Shown piece by piece: positions 56,302 to 64,000 of a DNA stretch of 64,000 nt (position 1 is the first letter of the stretch; each line of letters starts with the position of its first letter). Below the pieces are notes generated by a model, which made no database searches, had not been told where the DNA came from, and worked only from the letters and a program-made list of their open reading frames with translations. A program made the translations under genes and the position numbers. The stretch lies in contig NZ_WSRZ01000015.1 of the NCBI RefSeq assembly GCF_009828585.1, forward strand, positions 1 through 64,000, in the 5' to 3' direction. The DNA is from Shewanella litoralis. GTDB taxonomy: Bacteria; Pseudomonadota; Gammaproteobacteria; Enterobacterales; Shewanellaceae.

Positions 56302-58752
56302 ATGACATCGCTCAGACTCTCTCTACTGGCTATTACGTGCCAAAGTGTTTTATTTCCTGTTTATGCTCAAGACTCAACGCCAACAGAGTTAAATACTCCA
56401 ACTCAAGCATCATCTGAGGATTATGAACGCATTACCGTATATGGTCGCCAAAACCAAGTGGTAATGAATTCTGGCCTTGCAACCAAATCAGACATGTCGC
56501 TGATGGAAACCCCCGCTGCGGTAGTGATTGTTGACGAAGCATTAATCGATGCCCAAGGTGTCAGTAACATGCAAGATTTAATTCGTAATATCAGTGGTGT
56601 GACCCAAGCGGGTAACAACTACGGTATTGGTGATAACCTCGTCATTCGAGGCCTAGGAGCAAATTACACCTATGACGGCATGTATGGCGGCGCAGGACTT
56701 GGCAACACCTTTAACCCTACCCGTTCGCTCACTAATGTAAGTTCAGTCGAAGTATTAAAAGGCCCTGCTACTGGATTGTACGGAATGGGAAGTGCTGGCG
56801 GCGTAATGAATTTAATAGAAAAGAAGCCAGAGTTTGTCAGTAAGCATGTTATGGAAGCCGAAGTGGGTCAATGGGACACATATTCATTTATGGCTGATAG
56901 CACAGGTGCGGTTTCTGACGATGTCGCCTATCGTGTGGTAGCCAAAAGTGCTCGCAGTGACGGATACCGCGATTTAGGAACCGACCGCGACGAAGTCTAC
57001 GGCTCGCTAAAGTTTGTGTTGAACGACAACCAAAACCTCATGCTGTCTACCGCTTACATAAACGATTCTATTCCCGTAGATTCCATTGGCCACCCAATCC
57101 GGATTTATAATGCGGCTTCTGTTGATGGTAAAACGGCAGACCAGGTAAGTTGGCAAGATTTGGTTAATAACCCTACCAGCAGTGGCGTGCAGCTCACCGA
57201 TGAGCAGCGTCAACAACTGGCTAATTCATTGAGTGCATCAGATGGTGAAACACCTTACGATTTTGGTCACAATGGCTTAATTTCACCAATGGCAAAAGAT
57301 AACGAAGGTGAAGAGTTACGTTTCAAACTGACTCACAACATTTACTTAACCGATAACCTGTTTTTAAACCAACAATTGCAATACCGAAATTATGAAACCA
57401 GCTTTGCTCGCCAAACTGGCGCGTATAACTACGTGTATTGGGAACGAAATGGCATCATTAACCAAGACCCACGCGCACCGTTAGTTGAAGATGAAGTGTT
57501 ATATCCTTATGCCGCTCGTCGTCAGGAGTATCGTAAAGTTTCTGCCGATGAACAATCTTGGCAATACTTTGCTGACTTACGTTACGACTTTGACATTGGC
57601 AATATCAGTAACGAATTATTAGTTAATGCTAACTTTGAAGACCGCACAATTCGCTTCAAACAATACTCAATTTGGGATGCCGATTACGTATTAAAAGACA
57701 GCAATGGCGATGTATCTTACCAAGGTACCCTGCCGTACATTTACGATATTCGTAACCCCAACTGGGCCGAAGGCGAATTTGAAGATTACGATCCATTACT
57801 GACCAGTAATTACAATAAAACCGTCACCGCATGGGGGTTAGGCGTACAACATGTCGGATACCTTGGTGCTGGCTTTACCAGCCGTATTGGGGTGGCATTT
57901 AATGAAATTAAGCAAACCTATGAACATCTCGGTGTTGATTCCCGTTACAGCTCAAGCTTAGCTGAGCCACAACCAGAAGCGGACACAACAGATAACGGAA
58001 TTACCTTCAATCTTGGCTTAACGTATATGCCAACGGATGATGTTTCAATTTTCGTTAATCACTCTAAAGGTCGTACAGCCTACAGTGTGTTGGGCGATGT
58101 TACCGGCAATGAAGCCGACCGCGAAGACTCAGAATCGGTCAGTAATGACTTAGGCGTGCGTTTCAAAGCGTTTGATGATCAACTATTAGCCTCATTAGTC
58201 TTTTTTAAATCATCACGAACCAATATTGCCTACAGTAACCCTGACTACGACAGCAGTGCGGTAACCTCTACAATAGACCCTTATTTTTACGACGGCAGTG
58301 AAGATACTAAAGGCGTCGAGCTCGATTTAAATGCCAATTTAAATGAACAGTGGAAAGTGAACGTTAATGGCGTTTACCAAGATGCTCGCGACAATCAAAA
58401 TCCTAATAGCAGTGATTATGGTCAACACCAAAAAGGCGTGCCATACCTTACGGCAAGTGCCTGGGTGACTTATGCAGCAGAACTGAGTTTACCCGCGCCA
58501 GTATCGGTAAGCTTAGGGGCTGAATATGTCGGTGAACGCAGCACCAACTCAAGCTCATTTGGTATTCCAGACGGTTATGTGCCAAGTTACACCGTATTTG
58601 ATACGGCCATCAGCTATGATGTTGAACAGTATAAAATTCAGCTAAATATTAATAACTTACTTAATAAGTCATACTACGATAAAGCCATGTTCCTAGGCGG
58701 TTTACCAGGCGAAGAACGTAACGCTAAGTTAACGGTAACCTACCGTATCTAA
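56302..58752 (+). CDS. TonB-dependent siderophore receptor
   Basis: An 816-residue outer-membrane receptor. Signal peptide at 1-22 (ending VYA), TonB box ERITVYG near 43-49, then the plug with ETPAAVVIVDEALI, NLVIRGLGANYTYDGMYG and VEVLKGPATGLYGMGSAGGVMNLIEKKP. The barrel follows and the last residues are LTVTYRI. The family is the TonB-siderophore type. A perfect Fur core lies at the promoter. The siderophore itself is not identified; no biosynthesis genes are adjacent. Confidence 0.94.
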   Translation: MTSLRLSLLAITCQSVLFPVYAQDSTPTELNTPTQASSEDYERITVYGRQNQVVMNSGLATKSDMSLMETPAAVVIVDEALIDAQGVSNMQDLIRNISGVTQAGNNYGIGDNLVIRGLGANYTYDGMYGGAGLGNTFNPTRSLTNVSSVEVLKGPATGLYGMGSAGGVMNLIEKKPEFVSKHVMEAEVGQWDTYSFMADSTGAVSDDVAYRVVAKSARSDGYRDLGTDRDEVYGSLKFVLNDNQNLMLSTAYINDSIPVDSIGHPIRIYNAASVDGKTADQVSWQDLVNNPTSSGVQLTDEQRQQLANSLSASDGETPYDFGHNGLISPMAKDNEGEELRFKLTHNIYLTDNLFLNQQLQYRNYETSFARQTGAYNYVYWERNGIINQDPRAPLVEDEVLYPYAARRQEYRKVSADEQSWQYFADLRYDFDIGNISNELLVNANFEDRTIRFKQYSIWDADYVLKDSNGDVSYQGTLPYIYDIRNPNWAEGEFEDYDPLLTSNYNKTVTAWGLGVQHVGYLGAGFTSRIGVAFNEIKQTYEHLGVDSRYSSSLAEPQPEADTTDNGITFNLGLTYMPTDDVSIFVNHSKGRTAYSVLGDVTGNEADREDSESVSNDLGVRFKAFDDQLLASLVFFKSSRTNIAYSNPDYDSSAVTSTIDPYFYDGSEDTKGVELDLNANLNEQWKVNVNGVYQDARDNQNPNSSDYGQHQKGVPYLTASAWVTYAAELSLPAPVSVSLGAEYVGERSTNSSSFGIPDGYVPSYTVFDTAISYDVEQYKIQLNINNLLNKSYYDKAMFLGGLPGEERNAKLTVTYRI

Positions 58753-58771
58753 TCAACACCACTTAACATAA

Positions 58772-58812
58772 AACACTGCCAAGCACGTGACCGTGCTTGG
58801 CAGTGTTTTTGT
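58772..58812 (+). terminator. Terminator after the siderophore receptor
   Basis: Sixteen-bp perfect stem (58772-58787 with 58792-58807) and a TGAC loop, followed by TTTTTG. Confidence 0.95.
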
Positions 58813-58914
58813 TTGCGGAGGTATTACTTTATGATGACAGGCATTAATCAACCTGAGCTCAGGTTAATCAATAAAGAGGGATAATCTACTCCCCTTCATT
58901 AAGGATAATATTTA

Positions 58915-60153
58915 ATGGCCGACAGTTTAGTTAACTCATATACCTTGCCTAACGGTGGCATCATCCCTAATCGTGTAGCCAAAGCCGCCATGGAAGAAAA
59001 TCTCGCCAATGCAAAACAACAACCTGATAGCGCGCTGTTTGCACTTTACGATGCGTGGGCAAAAGGGGGCGTAGGTTTAATGATTACCGGTAATGTCATG
59101 GTTGACCGTTATGCCATGACAGGTCCAGGTGGCGTCGCGTTAGAGGCCGATAGTGATATAGCGCCATTTAGACAATGGGCCAGCATTGCTAAGCAAAAAC
59201 AGGCCCGAGTGTGGATGCAGATAAACCACCCTGGCAGACAAGTATTTAAAGCCATGGGCGGTAAAAATTTAGCGCCTTCGGCTATCGCACTTGATTTAGG
59301 CAAGCATTCGTCGATGTTTTCACAGCCTAAAGCCATGACTCATGAACAAATTATCGATGTCATTAACCGCTTTGTGACCACCGCAAGCTTAGCCCAGCAA
59401 GCCGGCTTTGATGGCGTGCAAATCCATGCTGCCCACGGATATCTATTAGCGCAATTTTTATCACCGCTCACTAACAAGCGCAGCGATGAATGGGGCGGCA
59501 GTCTTGAAAATAGATCAAAGTTACTGCTTGAAGTAGTTAAGCAAGTCAGGCTGCGCTGCGGAGATAAATTTGATATCGCAGTTAAGCTTAATTCAGCTGA
59601 CTTTCAACGTGGCGGCTTTGATATTGACGATGCCGAAAAAGTCATTGCTATGCTGGCGCAACATCAAGTTGATATGGTCGAATTATCTGGCGGCAGTTAC
59701 GAAGCACCGGCCATGCAAGGTCGCAGCGCCGATGAACGCACCCTCGCCCGCGAAGCTTATTTTCTCAGTTTAACCAGCCAATTAGTGGCAAGTTCGCCCA
59801 TTCCATTAATGTTAACCGGGGGCATTCGGCGTAAAGCGGTTGCCGAGCAAGTGCTCGATGCAGGCTTTGCGATATGCGGCATTGCCAGTGCACTGGCATT
59901 TTACCCTAACTTAGTAAACACATGGCAAACTCAGCCCGACTTTACACCAGAGTTACCCAGAGTCGACTGGCAAAGTAAGCCGTTGGCGGGATTAGCGACG
60001 ATGGCTATCATTAAACGTCAATTAAGACGTATGAGCCAGGGACACACACCACAAACAGATGATTCACCAATGTGGAGTTTATTGGTCGATCAATTTAAAA
60101 CCAAACAACGGACAAAGCGTTATCGCAAGATGCTCGGGATCACTCACGGGTAA
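58915..60153 (+). CDS. NADH:flavin oxidoreductase (Old Yellow Enzyme family)
   Basis: A 412-residue FMN-binding TIM-barrel enzyme that reduces activated alkenes. Motifs are QINHPGRQ, FDGVQIHAAHGYLLAQFLSPLTNKRSDEWGGS and VKLNSADF, with LTGGIRRK near the phosphate site. It lacks the C-terminal FAD/NAD domains and 4Fe-4S cysteines of 2,4-dienoyl-CoA reductase, so it is the single-domain type. Its 3' end overlaps the convergent nrdG by 14 bp. The physiological substrate is unknown. Confidence 0.92.
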   Translation: MADSLVNSYTLPNGGIIPNRVAKAAMEENLANAKQQPDSALFALYDAWAKGGVGLMITGNVMVDRYAMTGPGGVALEADSDIAPFRQWASIAKQKQARVWMQINHPGRQVFKAMGGKNLAPSAIALDLGKHSSMFSQPKAMTHEQIIDVINRFVTTASLAQQAGFDGVQIHAAHGYLLAQFLSPLTNKRSDEWGGSLENRSKLLLEVVKQVRLRCGDKFDIAVKLNSADFQRGGFDIDDAEKVIAMLAQHQVDMVELSGGSYEAPAMQGRSADERTLAREAYFLSLTSQLVASSPIPLMLTGGIRRKAVAEQVLDAGFAICGIASALAFYPNLVNTWQTQPDFTPELPRVDWQSKPLAGLATMAIIKRQLRRMSQGHTPQTDDSPMWSLLVDQFKTKQRTKRYRKMLGITHG

Positions 60154-60610
60154 ATCGATGAACAATCTGATTACTGCTTCCGCGCCACAATAGCGCGGGA
60201 TCAGCTTTTTCTTGCTCAAACTTACCGTCAATCAATACATCAACCAGTGCAACCACAGCGTGTTGCGCCTCGCTTAACTCATTGAGCTGATAACCACTCC
60301 ACAACCAAATGTCTTTGTCGGGACATTCATCCCTAACCCGTTTAACTAGTTGGAGTATGGTTTCAACATTAACAGGATGCAGTGGATCGCCACCGCTTAA
60401 CGTTAAACCTCGACGCTTTATGCGCTTATCATTTAAGTCCGCAATGATTTGATCTTCAAGCGCTTGAATATATAGATGACCAGAATCAGCTCGCCAGGTG
60501 CTTTGGTTATAACACCCTTTACACGCATGCTCACACCCGCTGACAAATAACGTACAGCGGGTGCCCTCGCCATTGACTACATCAACACTATGATAAGCAC
60601 TGTAATGCAT
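60140..60610 (-). CDS. nrdG: Anaerobic ribonucleotide reductase activating protein
   Basis: Radical SAM enzyme (156 residues) that makes the glycyl radical in NrdD. The 4Fe-4S CxxxCxxC motif is Cys26, Cys30 and Cys33 in GCEHACKGCYN. SGGDPLHP contributes to SAM binding. Its ATG shares one base with the TAA of nrdD, so the two are translationally coupled. Confidence 0.97.
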   Translation of the reverse strand: MHYSAYHSVDVVNGEGTRCTLFVSGCEHACKGCYNQSTWRADSGHLYIQALEDQIIADLNDKRIKRRGLTLSGGDPLHPVNVETILQLVKRVRDECPDKDIWLWSGYQLNELSEAQHAVVALVDVLIDGKFEQEKADPALLWRGSSNQIVHRFTRE

Positions 60611-62727
60611 TACAAATGTTTCACTCTGCGTTTAACTTCTTCTTGTTTACCAAAATTAAATGGTCTTGCATCTGGGCTGCCTAAATAGCCACATACTCGG
60701 CGAGTCACCGAGACACGGCTAGGCTCATGGTTGCCACATTTAGGGCACACAAAACCTTTGCTGGTACAATTAAACTCACCAATAAAGCCGCAATCATAAC
60801 ATTCATCAATGGGAGTATTGGTGCCGTAATAAGGCACTCGGCTGTAGCTGTAATCCCACACGTTTTCTAATGCTTCAATGTTATGTTGCATATTGGGGTA
60901 TTCGCCGTAGCAAATAAATCCACCATTAGCGATAGCTGGATAAGGCTGTTCAAAATCAATTTTATCGAACGGGTTAACTTTTTTCTCAACATCTAAATGG
61001 AAGCTATTAGTGTAATAGCCTTTATCGGTCACGCCCGCAACGACGCCAAATTGAGCCGTATCAAGCTGACAAAAACGGCTGCATAGATTTTCGCTTGGGG
61101 TGCTGTATAGGCTAAAACCATAACCGGTTTCTTGTTTCCAGGATTCGGTAGCTTGCTTGAGCTTACTGATAATCGCCACCGCTTTATCGCGAAGTGCAGC
61201 ATCATCAAACACATGTTTATCAGCACCATAAATGGCATTGATGGTTTCGTGCAAACCAATAAAGCCTAATGAAATCGACGCACGGCCATTTTTAAAGATT
61301 TCGCTGATATCATCATCCGCTTTTAAGCGCACGCCACACGCACCTTCCATATATAAAATCGGTGCAACACGGGCTTTAACGCCTTCTAAACGGGCAATGC
61401 GGGTATCGAGCGCTTTACGGGCAATTAATAAACGTTTTTCAAGTAACTGATAAAAACGTTGCTCATCGTTACCGGCCTCTAAGGCAATACGCGGTAAGTT
61501 TAAACTCACCACGCCTAAATTATTACGCCCTTCATGCACCAGCTGGCCGTTTTCTTCATAGGCGCCTAAAAATGAGCGACACCCCATTGGAGTTTTAAAC
61601 GAACCAGTCACTTTGACCACTTGCTCATAATTTAAAATATCGGGGTACATGCGCATACTTGAACACGTTAACGCCATTTTTTTAATGTCGTAATTAATGT
61701 CAGTTGCTTTATGGTTAACGCCATCTTTAATCGCAAACACCAATTTAGGGAATACCGCAGTTTTGCGGTTTTTACCCAGGCCAGCCATGCGCACGGTAAG
61801 CATCGATTGTTGGATTAATCGTGACTCCCATGAGGTCCCTAGTCCAAAACCAAAGGTCACAAAGGGTGTTTGCCCGTTAGCGGTATGTAAGGTGTTGACC
61901 TCATACTCTAAAGACTGAAAGGCATCGTGACATTCTTTCTCGGTTTGCGTCATCGCAAACCCTTCTTCGTCGGCTACTTGCCACTTTTTCGCCACAGCAA
62001 GGTGTTTTTGATAACTTTTTTGCACAAACTCAGCTAACACTTCATCGATGCGATTAATGGTTGTGCCACCATAAATATGGCTCGCCACCTGGGCAATAAT
62101 CTGGGCCGTAACTGCTGTTGCAGTCGAAATGGATTTAGGCGTGTCAATTTCAGCATTACCCATTTTAAAGCCATGAGTTAACATGCCTGCTAAATCAATC
62201 AACATGCAGTTAAACATCGGGAAAAATGGCGCGTAGTCTAAATCGTGGTAATGGATTTCGCCCTTTTCGTGGGCTGCGACCACATCTTTAGGTAATAAAT
62301 GCGTTTTAGCATAGTGCTTAGCCACAATGCCGGCTAACAAGTCGCGTTGAGTGGGAATAACCTTGGCGTCTTTATTGGCATTTTCGTTTAAAATGGCACT
62401 GTCAGACTGTTCAACTAAGCCCCGAATAGCGCAATTTAATTTACTTTGTGCTTCACGGTGTTTGTCACGGTCGTGGCGGTATTCAATATAATGACGTGCG
62501 ACTGATTTAAATGGACCCGACATTAACAAGACTTCAACGGCATCTTGTAAGTCATGAATATCTACCTGGGCTTTATCAGCCATTTGCGCTTGTACCGTTT
62601 GAGCCAATTCAAGTGCATATTGGTGATCTGCTTGCCCCGCAGAATCCATTGCAGCCACTACCGCATCTTTAATACGACTTGCGTCAAACGCAGTACGGCA
62701 TCCGTCCCTTTTCACCACAACAAGCAT
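60610..62727 (-). CDS. nrdD: Anaerobic ribonucleoside-triphosphate reductase
   Basis: Class III ribonucleotide reductase for DNA precursors without oxygen. An N-terminal ATP cone (VVKRDGCRTAFDASRI) is followed by the large barrel domain. Four zinc cysteines (CYDC...CPKC) and the C-terminal RRVCGYLG are present, with the radical glycine at about residue 680 of 705. I start at the ATG at 62727 with AGGTGG 6 bases upstream, which gives the family length. A longer frame to 62847 would cover the NrdR boxes and FNR-like site and is rejected. Confidence 0.97.
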   Translation of the reverse strand: MLVVVKRDGCRTAFDASRIKDAVVAAMDSAGQADHQYALELAQTVQAQMADKAQVDIHDLQDAVEVLLMSGPFKSVARHYIEYRHDRDKHREAQSKLNCAIRGLVEQSDSAILNENANKDAKVIPTQRDLLAGIVAKHYAKTHLLPKDVVAAHEKGEIHYHDLDYAPFFPMFNCMLIDLAGMLTHGFKMGNAEIDTPKSISTATAVTAQIIAQVASHIYGGTTINRIDEVLAEFVQKSYQKHLAVAKKWQVADEEGFAMTQTEKECHDAFQSLEYEVNTLHTANGQTPFVTFGFGLGTSWESRLIQQSMLTVRMAGLGKNRKTAVFPKLVFAIKDGVNHKATDINYDIKKMALTCSSMRMYPDILNYEQVVKVTGSFKTPMGCRSFLGAYEENGQLVHEGRNNLGVVSLNLPRIALEAGNDEQRFYQLLEKRLLIARKALDTRIARLEGVKARVAPILYMEGACGVRLKADDDISEIFKNGRASISLGFIGLHETINAIYGADKHVFDDAALRDKAVAIISKLKQATESWKQETGYGFSLYSTPSENLCSRFCQLDTAQFGVVAGVTDKGYYTNSFHLDVEKKVNPFDKIDFEQPYPAIANGGFICYGEYPNMQHNIEALENVWDYSYSRVPYYGTNTPIDECYDCGFIGEFNCTSKGFVCPKCGNHEPSRVSVTRRVCGYLGSPDARPFNFGKQEEVKRRVKHL

Positions 62728-62758
62728 ACAATCCACCTTTTTCTGACTGCCGTATAAA

Positions 62759-62805
62759 ACACCATATATCGGCGCAGCAGTATCAATTAACACTATATGC
62801 TGTGT
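62759..62805 (-). promoter_or_regulatory. Paired NrdR boxes upstream of nrdD
   Basis: Two 16-bp sites, ACACCATATATCGGCG (62759-62774) and ACACTATATGCTGTGT (62790-62805), resemble the NrdR consensus ACACWATATMTWGTGT; the second is close to ideal. They are 31 bp apart start to start, three helical turns, as NrdR sites usually are. Confidence 0.85.
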
Positions 62806-62833
62806 ATTAGGCGCTATATCGAGATAAGCTTCT

Positions 62834-62847
62834 TTGATCCAGATCAT
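62834..62847 (-). promoter_or_regulatory. FNR-like site upstream of nrdD
   Basis: TTGAT-N4-ATCAT differs from the FNR consensus TTGAT-N4-ATCAA in one base. It lies about 107 bp before the nrdD start and beyond the NrdR boxes. FNR (EtrA in Shewanella) activates nrdD in E. coli when oxygen is absent. Confidence 0.75.
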
Positions 62848-62920
62848 AAGAAAGCAGACTGGTGGGAATAACAGTAATGCTGCATTTAAGCGAAGTAGAT
62901 AAACACTAAATTGGCGAGAG

Positions 62921-62948
62921 GCAGGCCACCTCGCTACCCGTGGCCTGC
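62921..62948 (-). terminator. Hairpin after the RssA-like gene
   Basis: Nine-bp GC-rich stem GCAGGCCAC/GTGGCCTGC with a loop of 10 bases lies 10 bp past the gene end. No T-run follows on the minus strand, so intrinsic termination is uncertain. Confidence 0.55.
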
Positions 62949-62957
62949 TATAAAAAA

Positions 62958-63902
62958 TTAATGTCCTGCTAGCGTTGCTTTAAGTAAATGGGCAATGTCG
63001 TGTACCGCGGCCTCACCTGCTTTAATGGCTTCTTTAGCACGATGAAACTCCATCGTACCGATATCAAACACCTCAGGCACAATGCAAATATCAGGCGGCT
63101 CCCCCATTAAACGAGACCGTTTATGGCGCTGCTCTAAAATGTCCATTGATTGCGACATCACCGCGATCATTCCTGGATGAGACTTACTGCCGCCAAGTGA
63201 AAATTTATCGGTTAAACCGCTCATGTAATCTTTGCCTTTGCCCCACAAATCCATAAAGCCTGATTCTAACTGTTTTTTCTCGGCTATCGGCTCAGAAGGT
63301 TTAGGCACGCGGCTTTTTACCTGCTCAGGCAACATGTGCATATGGCCGCGGCGATGACCATTTAAGTCAACTGCAATAACAACATCGACCCCCATGGCGC
63401 GGCACAAAGACACCGGCACAGGATTAACCACTGCACCGTCGACTAACCAGCGGTTGTCTTGTTGTACTGGCGGTAAAAAACCCGGCATCGAGCACGATGC
63501 TCGCACGGCATGGCGTAAATCACCTTCTCTAAACCAAATTTCCTGGCCAGAATATAAATCAGTCGCCACCGCGGCAAAGGGCCGCTTGAGCTGTTCAATA
63601 TTAAGATCGCCAATACGGCCAGCTAAAACATCAAACACTTTTTCGCCGCTAATTAAGCCGCCTTTACGCCAACCTAAATCCATTAAGCCGAGCACATCCC
63701 AGCTAGAAAAACCGCTCACCCAGGTTTCAAGTTCAGCTAAATGATCATTTGCATATGCCGCGCCCACTAATGCGCCCACAGAGCAACCGGCAATTTTATC
63801 AGGATAAATATCTAATGCGGCTAAGCCTTTTAAGACCCCAATATGCGCCCACCCTTTTGCGGCGCCGCTGCCTAATGCTAATCCTACAGTCAGCTTTGTC
63901 AT
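62958..63902 (-). CDS. rssA: Patatin-like phospholipase, RssA family
   Basis: A 314-residue protein with the patatin catalytic dyad: Ser41 in GCSVGA and Asp155 in VDGAVVNP, plus the glycine-rich oxyanion loop GSGAAKGWAH near residues 11-20. It lacks a signal peptide and is probably cytosolic or membrane-associated. Length and the PVPVSLCRAMG block match RssA. I start at the ATG at 63902, which has AAGGA upstream. Physiological substrate unknown. Confidence 0.9.
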   Translation of the reverse strand: MTKLTVGLALGSGAAKGWAHIGVLKGLAALDIYPDKIAGCSVGALVGAAYANDHLAELETWVSGFSSWDVLGLMDLGWRKGGLISGEKVFDVLAGRIGDLNIEQLKRPFAAVATDLYSGQEIWFREGDLRHAVRASCSMPGFLPPVQQDNRWLVDGAVVNPVPVSLCRAMGVDVVIAVDLNGHRRGHMHMLPEQVKSRVPKPSEPIAEKKQLESGFMDLWGKGKDYMSGLTDKFSLGGSKSHPGMIAVMSQSMDILEQRHKRSRLMGEPPDICIVPEVFDIGTMEFHRAKEAIKAGEAAVHDIAHLLKATLAGH

Positions 63903-64000
63903 CGTTAATCCTTTCAAGCGAGGAATTTATTCACACGTCATCATTCATTGAATCAGTTGTTGATGTTCAAAATCAAAGTTTCAACCTAAATGAATGATGT
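63903..64000. other. End of window
   Basis: The last 98 bases hold the upstream region of the RssA-like gene. No complete gene is visible here. Confidence 0.5.

Noticed and set aside
62728-62847. 40-residue N-terminal extension of NrdD
   Set aside because: The DNA contains NrdR boxes and an FNR-like site; ATG at 62727 has a good ribosome binding site and gives the family length.

Overview
The window looks like a chromosomal segment of a marine gammaproteobacterium of the Shewanella type (order Alteromonadales). The evidence is gene content and order: gmhB beside an rrn operon, ybaN-apt-dnaX-ybaB-recR-htpG-adk synteny, a complete isc operon, the two-subunit VC_2705-type symporter, VF530 and YibL proteins, and two large TonB-dependent receptors. 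Base composition is moderate with AT-rich intergenic DNA. I see no insertion sequence, prophage, CRISPR array or tRNA gene. Most genes are housekeeping.

Layout. 0-1.5 kb: 5' end of a 16S rRNA gene (minus) with its leader, boxA and P1-type promoter, then gmhB. 1.6-3.5 kb: a GntR/FCD regulator and a stand-alone ketoacyl-ACP synthase III. 3.5-8.2 kb: a DEDD exonuclease and a cNMP/CBS/DUF294 protein downstream of a VC_2705-type Na+/solute symporter pair. 8.6-13.7 kb: a Cache-GGDEF diguanylate cyclase, an alpha/beta hydrolase, an unknown protein and nadE. 13.8-26.2 kb: gsk, adk, a CnoX/YbbN-like protein, htpG (with a textbook sigma-32 promoter), recR, a three-gene insertion, ybaB, dnaX, apt and ybaN, on the minus strand except for one small plus-strand gene.

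26.2-28.8 kb is the most interesting part. It holds an hvfA/bufA-type RiPP metallophore operon: a secreted precursor with ten EGKCG motifs in 63-bp tandem repeats, a DUF692/MNIO enzyme and a DUF2063 partner. An attenuator-like hairpin lies after the precursor gene. A 39-residue membrane microprotein gene with its own ribosome binding site and terminator follows. 29-34.3 kb: dusC, a small DksA-like zinc-finger protein, a TonB-dependent receptor and a 1.1-kb AT-rich gene desert. 34.3-39 kb: ndk, rimK, a secreted amidohydrolase plus secreted RidA pair, and a TetR regulator. 39-47.2 kb: iscR-iscS-iscU-iscA-hscB-hscA-fdx with two tandem IscR operators, then trmJ-cysE, and divergent suhB with a boxA in its leader. 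47.3-53.9 kb: psiE, a PilZ protein, a ParA/ribbon-helix-helix pair, a BtsS/BtsR-like pyruvate-type two-component system facing a CstA-family transporter, and VF530. 54-58.8 kb: an outer-membrane barrel, ribA, yibL and a Fur-box TonB-siderophore receptor. 58.9-64 kb: an Old Yellow Enzyme, nrdDG with two NrdR boxes and an FNR-like site, and an RssA-like patatin.

Several local circuits can be read directly from the DNA. IscR represses isc, Fur the siderophore receptor, NrdR/FNR nrdDG, sigma-32 drives htpG, BtsR probably drives the CstA transporter, and boxA occurs in both the rrn and suhB leaders (SuhB is itself part of the boxA antitermination complex). Many start codons were reassigned from the longest possible reading frame using ribosome binding sites and family lengths; each case is explained in its entry.
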